A stretch of DNA of 23,512 nucleotides. Source: a virus. The translations under genes and the position numbers were made by a program. The notes under the pieces were generated by a model, which saw only the letters and a program-made list of their open reading frames with translations, was not told the DNA's origin and searched no databases. The stretch covers positions 1-23,512 of the IMG/VR virus record IMGVR_UViG_3300020187_000223; one strand, given 5' to 3'. Shown here in pieces: positions 20,670 to 23,512 of this stretch (positions are counted from its first letter, which is position 1; every line of letters begins with the position of its first letter).

Positions 20670-20692
20670 AAAATTAACACAACAAAAAAACC

Positions 20693-21031
20693 ATGGCACA
20701 AAGCGATTACGACTCACCCTCCGAAGTTTTCGGAACTGGATACAGTAGCGATGGAACTTCCATTACTCTTACAATCGGTACGGGGGGACTCCTCCCGAAC
20801 CTTACAGCGGCTGAAGCAAACGCTTCAACTGGCGACTTTCGTTCAGTTCTATACGGACTGAATAACGGGCTCTTTGCGAAATTCACTGAAATTCCACTAT
20901 CAGACCGACCAACTCAAATGACCTCCACACGTAGTACGTCAGAGATTAATAATGTTATTGTTCGTGGCTTTAGCTCTACGTTCAACATGGATGGGGATTC
21001 GCTTACTGTTGTATCCGAACCCGCACCCTAG
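20693..21031 (+). CDS. Small capsid-linked hypothetical protein
   Basis: A 112-residue, acidic, Ser/Thr/Gly-rich and probably beta-structured protein (MAQSDYDSPSEVFGTGYSSD, SSDGTSITLTIGTGGLLPNL). No signal peptide, membrane segment or family was recognised. Position right after the capsid gene suggests a decoration or minor head protein. It is the only gene lying between two rho-independent terminators, which would set its level apart from both sides. The leader AACACAACAAAAAAACC has no Shine-Dalgarno sequence. Confidence 0.7.
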   Translation: MAQSDYDSPSEVFGTGYSSDGTSITLTIGTGGLLPNLTAAEANASTGDFRSVLYGLNNGLFAKFTEIPLSDRPTQMTSTRSTSEINNVIVRGFSSTFNMDGDSLTVVSEPAP

Positions 21032-21052
21032 ATCAATTAAATTAATAATTCT

Positions 21053-21081
21053 GGGTGGGGGGACAACCTCCCCACCCTTTT
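21053..21081 (+). terminator. Second structural-module terminator
   Basis: GGGTGGGG pairs with CCCCACCC across GGACAACCT, with an extra G-T and G-C pair possible inside, followed by four T. The sequence before it, AATTCTGGG, also precedes the stem of the terminator at 20628. It lies 21 bp past the stop of the small capsid-linked gene and 4 bp before the next ATG. The short T run suggests partial termination. Confidence 0.75.
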
Positions 21082-21085
21082 AATT

Positions 21086-21391
21086 ATGTCAAACTTACCT
21101 TCAGAAGACGAACTCTTTAAGAACCAATTTCGTGTGCTTAATACGCAGATGGAAGCCACTTTTAATCCAAAGATGGAGCAAAAGCGCATTGAGGCAGCTA
21201 GAAAATCAGCTTCTCAGTTTAAGGGCAAAGAGCATCCAATCTTCGGTAAGCACATCGGTAGTGTTCCAATGAACGAATACTACGCAATGAACAAGAAATA
21301 CGGCGTGGGCTTTTCAAATGATGATGAGTTCATGAAATACTTAAACAACAAGGTTCTTCTGCCAAACGGCATGGCGGCCAATAGACTATAA
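21086..21391 (+). CDS. Small hypothetical structural-region protein
   Basis: A 101-residue basic protein (MSNLPSEDELFKNQFRVLNT) with a long helical N-terminal half and a Gly/His/Asn-rich second half (KEHPIFGKHIGSVPMNEYYA). No family recognised. The ATG follows the terminator T run after only 4 bp, so its mRNA must come from read-through. The stop overlaps the next start (TAATG), linking it to the adaptor-like gene. Confidence 0.65.
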   Translation: MSNLPSEDELFKNQFRVLNTQMEATFNPKMEQKRIEAARKSASQFKGKEHPIFGKHIGSVPMNEYYAMNKKYGVGFSNDDEFMKYLNNKVLLPNGMAANRL

Positions 21392-22095
21392 TGGCACTAC
21401 AGAACGACACATTTGTTGATTTAAGGAATTTAACATTCGCACTCATTGGACGTGAGTATGCGGATACAACTGCATCCTTCGGGCGACTCAAAGCCCTGTG
21501 GAACTACGCGGCAAAGAAGGCATATCGCCAAACAAACTACTGGGAACGATTCTTGGTAGTCGGGGATGAAAGAATCGTGGTAAACGGGAATGAAGTTCCT
21601 AGGGACGCAACGGGCAAGGACTCCATTGATACGTACCTGCGCATATATGCAAATAACCCAAACACCACTCGTGGTCCCATTTATCCATTTATAGTAAAGG
21701 GGTCTGGGGCAATACTAACTGGCAACGCTAACAATTCACCTTCCAATGGATTATATGTAAGCGAGAGCACTGATGGCTTTTACCTTCAGCCAGACGGTGG
21801 CAGCGAAGATACTAAGGTCTTTGCTACGTACAAAAAGTCCTACAATCCAGACTACGGAAATGCTGGAGATACTGAAGAAATTCCAGCGGAGCTACTCCCG
21901 TACATGGCGCACCTAGCTGCCTACACTTGGCAACGCAGTGTTGCTCAGAACTCTGATGAGGCTAACTTTAGCCTATCGCTGGCACTTGTTAATTCAATCC
22001 TAGAGGACGAGCTAGCTAAGATATCGGATCAAGGTATAGCTAACTCCTATCTAGTCAAGAACATCAAAACAAATTACAACCAACTAATCATATAA
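21391..22095 (+). CDS. Putative head-tail adaptor protein
   Basis: A 234-residue protein beginning MALQNDTFVDLRNLTFALIG, with an N-terminal helical part (WNYAAKKAYRQTNYWERFLV), a central beta-rich insertion and a helical end (LPYMAHLAAYTWQRS, LVNSILEDELAKI). Length, the helix-insertion-helix layout and a position after the capsid genes and before the fibre fit adaptor or connector proteins that extend the portal. The call is by layout and not by a clear motif. It is coupled to the previous gene by TAATG. Confidence 0.6.
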   Translation: MALQNDTFVDLRNLTFALIGREYADTTASFGRLKALWNYAAKKAYRQTNYWERFLVVGDERIVVNGNEVPRDATGKDSIDTYLRIYANNPNTTRGPIYPFIVKGSGAILTGNANNSPSNGLYVSESTDGFYLQPDGGSEDTKVFATYKKSYNPDYGNAGDTEEIPAELLPYMAHLAAYTWQRSVAQNSDEANFSLSLALVNSILEDELAKISDQGIANSYLVKNIKTNYNQLII

Positions 22096-22099
22096 CATT

Positions 22100-22348
22100 A
22101 TGGCATCCCCCGCATACACAGAACAGAGCCTAGGCAAACGAGGCAGCGTAGTAATCACAGGAGCAACCACAGGTAGCTTTGCTATTATTGTAGCAGGCCC
22201 CGCTGGAGCTACAGTTAGTGCAATCACCTGCACAAACAAAGACAACGCAGTTGCACTGCAAACTACACTGCCCGCTGGCTACACTAGCTACGGCAACTTC
22301 ACGGCTATTACAGTCACCGCTGGATCAATCGAAGCATACAACGCTTAA
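22100..22348 (+). CDS. Small Gly/Ala/Thr-rich beta protein, decoration or spike type
   Basis: An 82-residue protein (MASPAYTEQSLGKRGSVVIT) with short beta strands, many Thr/Ala/Gly and FTAITVTAGSIEAYNA at the end. Proteins with this kind of opening and ending are known in many marine phages, where they are described as surface or spike-like. This is from memory of the pattern. It starts 4 bp after the adaptor stop. It has no membrane segment. Confidence 0.65.
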   Translation: MASPAYTEQSLGKRGSVVITGATTGSFAIIVAGPAGATVSAITCTNKDNAVALQTTLPAGYTSYGNFTAITVTAGSIEAYNA

Positions 22349-22352
22349 TCCA

Positions 22353-22436
22353 GTGCAAGCTACACTATCAATTGGTTTGGATACTAGCAACACTACGGTT
22401 GTTGTGTCCCAGAATGTAACCCCACCAGCCCCCTAA
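22353..22436 (+). CDS. 27-residue peptide with GTG start
   Basis: From the GTG at 22353 the frame reads MQATLSIGLDTSNTTVVVSQ and ends NVTPPAP before a TAA, 3 bp ahead of the fibre ATG. The sequence is plausible beta-structured protein, and the frame fills exactly the gap between its neighbours. No ATG is available nearby. Alternatively it is the remnant of a larger gene or is reached by frameshifting from the previous frame, which ends 4 bp before the GTG. Confidence 0.45.
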   Translation: MQATLSIGLDTSNTTVVVSQNVTPPAP

Positions 22437-22439
22437 ATA

Positions 22440-23512
22440 ATGCCCAGCAACTTTAAAGTCTCCTCTGATATAGATACACTTCTTCGCAAGCAAACAAAGG
22501 AGGAAGCCGCTGCATTCCTTGGACTTGAGGACGTATCCGCCGTCTGGGGTCAAGTTACTGGTACACTAGGCAATCAGACCGACTTACAGGGTGCATTGGA
22601 TGCAAAGGCCCCCATTGCTGATGCTACATTTACTGGGACGACTACAATCCCCTCTGCTGATATTACAACTGCTGACTTCAATGCTGGGGGTGTTGGTGGA
22701 GAAGTTAGCTGGAATGACCAAGAAAATACGCTGGATTTGGTTACTGGTTCAGACAATGTTACTGTTCAGCTTGGCCAAGAGGTAGTCTTGTATGCTAGAA
22801 ACAGATCTGGAGCAGCAATGTCCGATGGACAGGTTGTCATGGTAGATGGCTCACAGGGAAACAAGCCAACTATTTCTTTAGCGCAAGCAGATACAGTTGA
22901 GAATGCTAGAAAAACAATTGGCATTGTAACTCAGGTCATCCCAAATAATTCAAATGGATTTGTTACACTAATCGGTAAGGTTAGGGATCTAGTTCTGGAC
23001 AATGGAACATACTCTGAGGGTGATGTAGTTTATTTAAGCGGCACTGTTGCTGGGGGTATTACAAGCATTCAACCCGACATAAGTGTTGAGCTTGGTCACG
23101 TTTTAGCAACTAGCAATGGGGGCAATACAAACGGAGTGCTTGAGGTTCAGGTTAACAATGGAGCATCCATACATGAACTAGAGCAAGTTGTTAATGCTAA
23201 TACTGCTGACATTGCAACGAACACTAGCAACATTGCTACAAACGCAACTGGCATCGCATCCAATACAAATTTATATAGCAATCTTCTTAATCTTGTAGAT
23301 GACAACACTCTAGCCACTCAAAACAATGCAAGTGCTATAACTACTAACACTGGCAACATAGCTACTAATACGAGTGATATTGCTGACTTGGAGGACTCTA
23401 CGGAGTCTATTGCTACTGTAGTAACTGGACTTTTACCAACAGGAACAGGAGATAATACAGCTAAAATTCAAGCAGTAATTGACGCAGTTGCCGCAGATGG
23501 CGGCGGCGAAAT
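22440..23512 (+). CDS. Tail fibre or spike protein, N-terminal part (cut by window edge)
   Basis: 357 codons are open from the ATG at 22440 (MPSNFKVSSDIDTLLRKQTK) to the right edge. Regions: an N-terminal attachment-like part with LGNQTDLQGALDAKAPIADA; a beta-rich domain (about 85-240) with QLGQEVVLYARNRSGAAMSD; a coiled-coil stretch (about 248-322) of ADIATNTSNIATNATGIASN-type repeats, typical of trimeric fibres; and, at 336 onward, GDNTAKIQAVIDAVAADGGG. The last is the usual entry of pectate-lyase-like right-handed beta-helix domains, which in tailspikes often degrade surface polysaccharide. It lies at the end of the structural run and would determine host binding. The C-terminal part is outside the window. 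Confidence 0.8.
   Translation, partial: MPSNFKVSSDIDTLLRKQTKEEAAAFLGLEDVSAVWGQVTGTLGNQTDLQGALDAKAPIADATFTGTTTIPSADITTADFNAGGVGGEVSWNDQENTLDLVTGSDNVTVQLGQEVVLYARNRSGAAMSDGQVVMVDGSQGNKPTISLAQADTVENARKTIGIVTQVIPNNSNGFVTLIGKVRDLVLDNGTYSEGDVVYLSGTVAGGITSIQPDISVELGHVLATSNGGNTNGVLEVQVNNGASIHELEQVVNANTADIATNTSNIATNATGIASNTNLYSNLLNLVDDNTLATQNNASAITTNTGNIATNTSDIADLEDSTESIATVVTGLLPTGTGDNTAKIQAVIDAVAADGGGE

Overview
The window is a stretch of a double-stranded DNA bacteriophage genome (free phage or prophage; no integrase, attachment site or bacterial gene is visible). Recognisable phage genes are a DnaB-type helicase, an ERF annealing protein, a RecB-like exonuclease, an endonuclease VII-like protein, the large terminase, a portal, a scaffold-like protein, an SU10-type major capsid protein and a tail fibre. 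The host cannot be named. Most genes lack a Shine-Dalgarno sequence and have A-rich leaders instead, a pattern known from Bacteroidota and some other phyla, although a few coupled genes (13833, 16530) do have AGGAG-type sites.

Layout: positions 1-9971 are read leftward (minus strand), 10991-23512 rightward (plus strand), and about 1 kb of DNA without a convincing gene lies between. The minus half splits into three transcription units. Unit 1 (9971 to 6115) encodes a MoxR/CobS-type AAA+ ATPase, a von Willebrand A protein with an HExxH motif, a SleB-type cell-wall hydrolase and two small proteins, and ends at a C(UUCG)G tetraloop terminator (6071-6101). Unit 2 (5910 to 3024) encodes an unknown acidic protein, a winged-helix replication-initiator-like protein, a PD-(D/E)XK exonuclease, a small protein, an endonuclease VII-like protein, ERF and a DUF736-like protein, and ends at a strong hairpin terminator (2954-2991). 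Unit 3 (2925 to beyond the left edge) encodes a dATP/dGTP diphosphohydrolase-like protein, an HTH protein, the replicative helicase and several small unknown proteins.

The plus half is the packaging and structural module: a putative small terminase, four tiny proteins, large terminase, two small proteins, portal, a small protein, two very basic histone H1-like proteins, scaffold, major capsid protein, a small protein between two terminators, an adaptor-like protein, two small surface-type proteins and a fibre that runs off the right edge as a pectate-lyase-like domain begins.

The most interesting non-coding signal is a repeat family of about 22 bp built on TTGCAnnTTTGCAA followed by TAGGGT. 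It occurs in the 3' end of the initiator-like gene (5117-5174), in the leader of unit 2 (5966-5987), and as three tandem copies just before the rightward module (10898-10979). It may be an initiator-binding iteron set or a shared operator, and the central gap, which also has an AT-rich stretch, is a candidate replication origin. Other points of interest are the AAA+/vWA pair in a lysis-linked operon and the tandem H1-like genes inside the head module.
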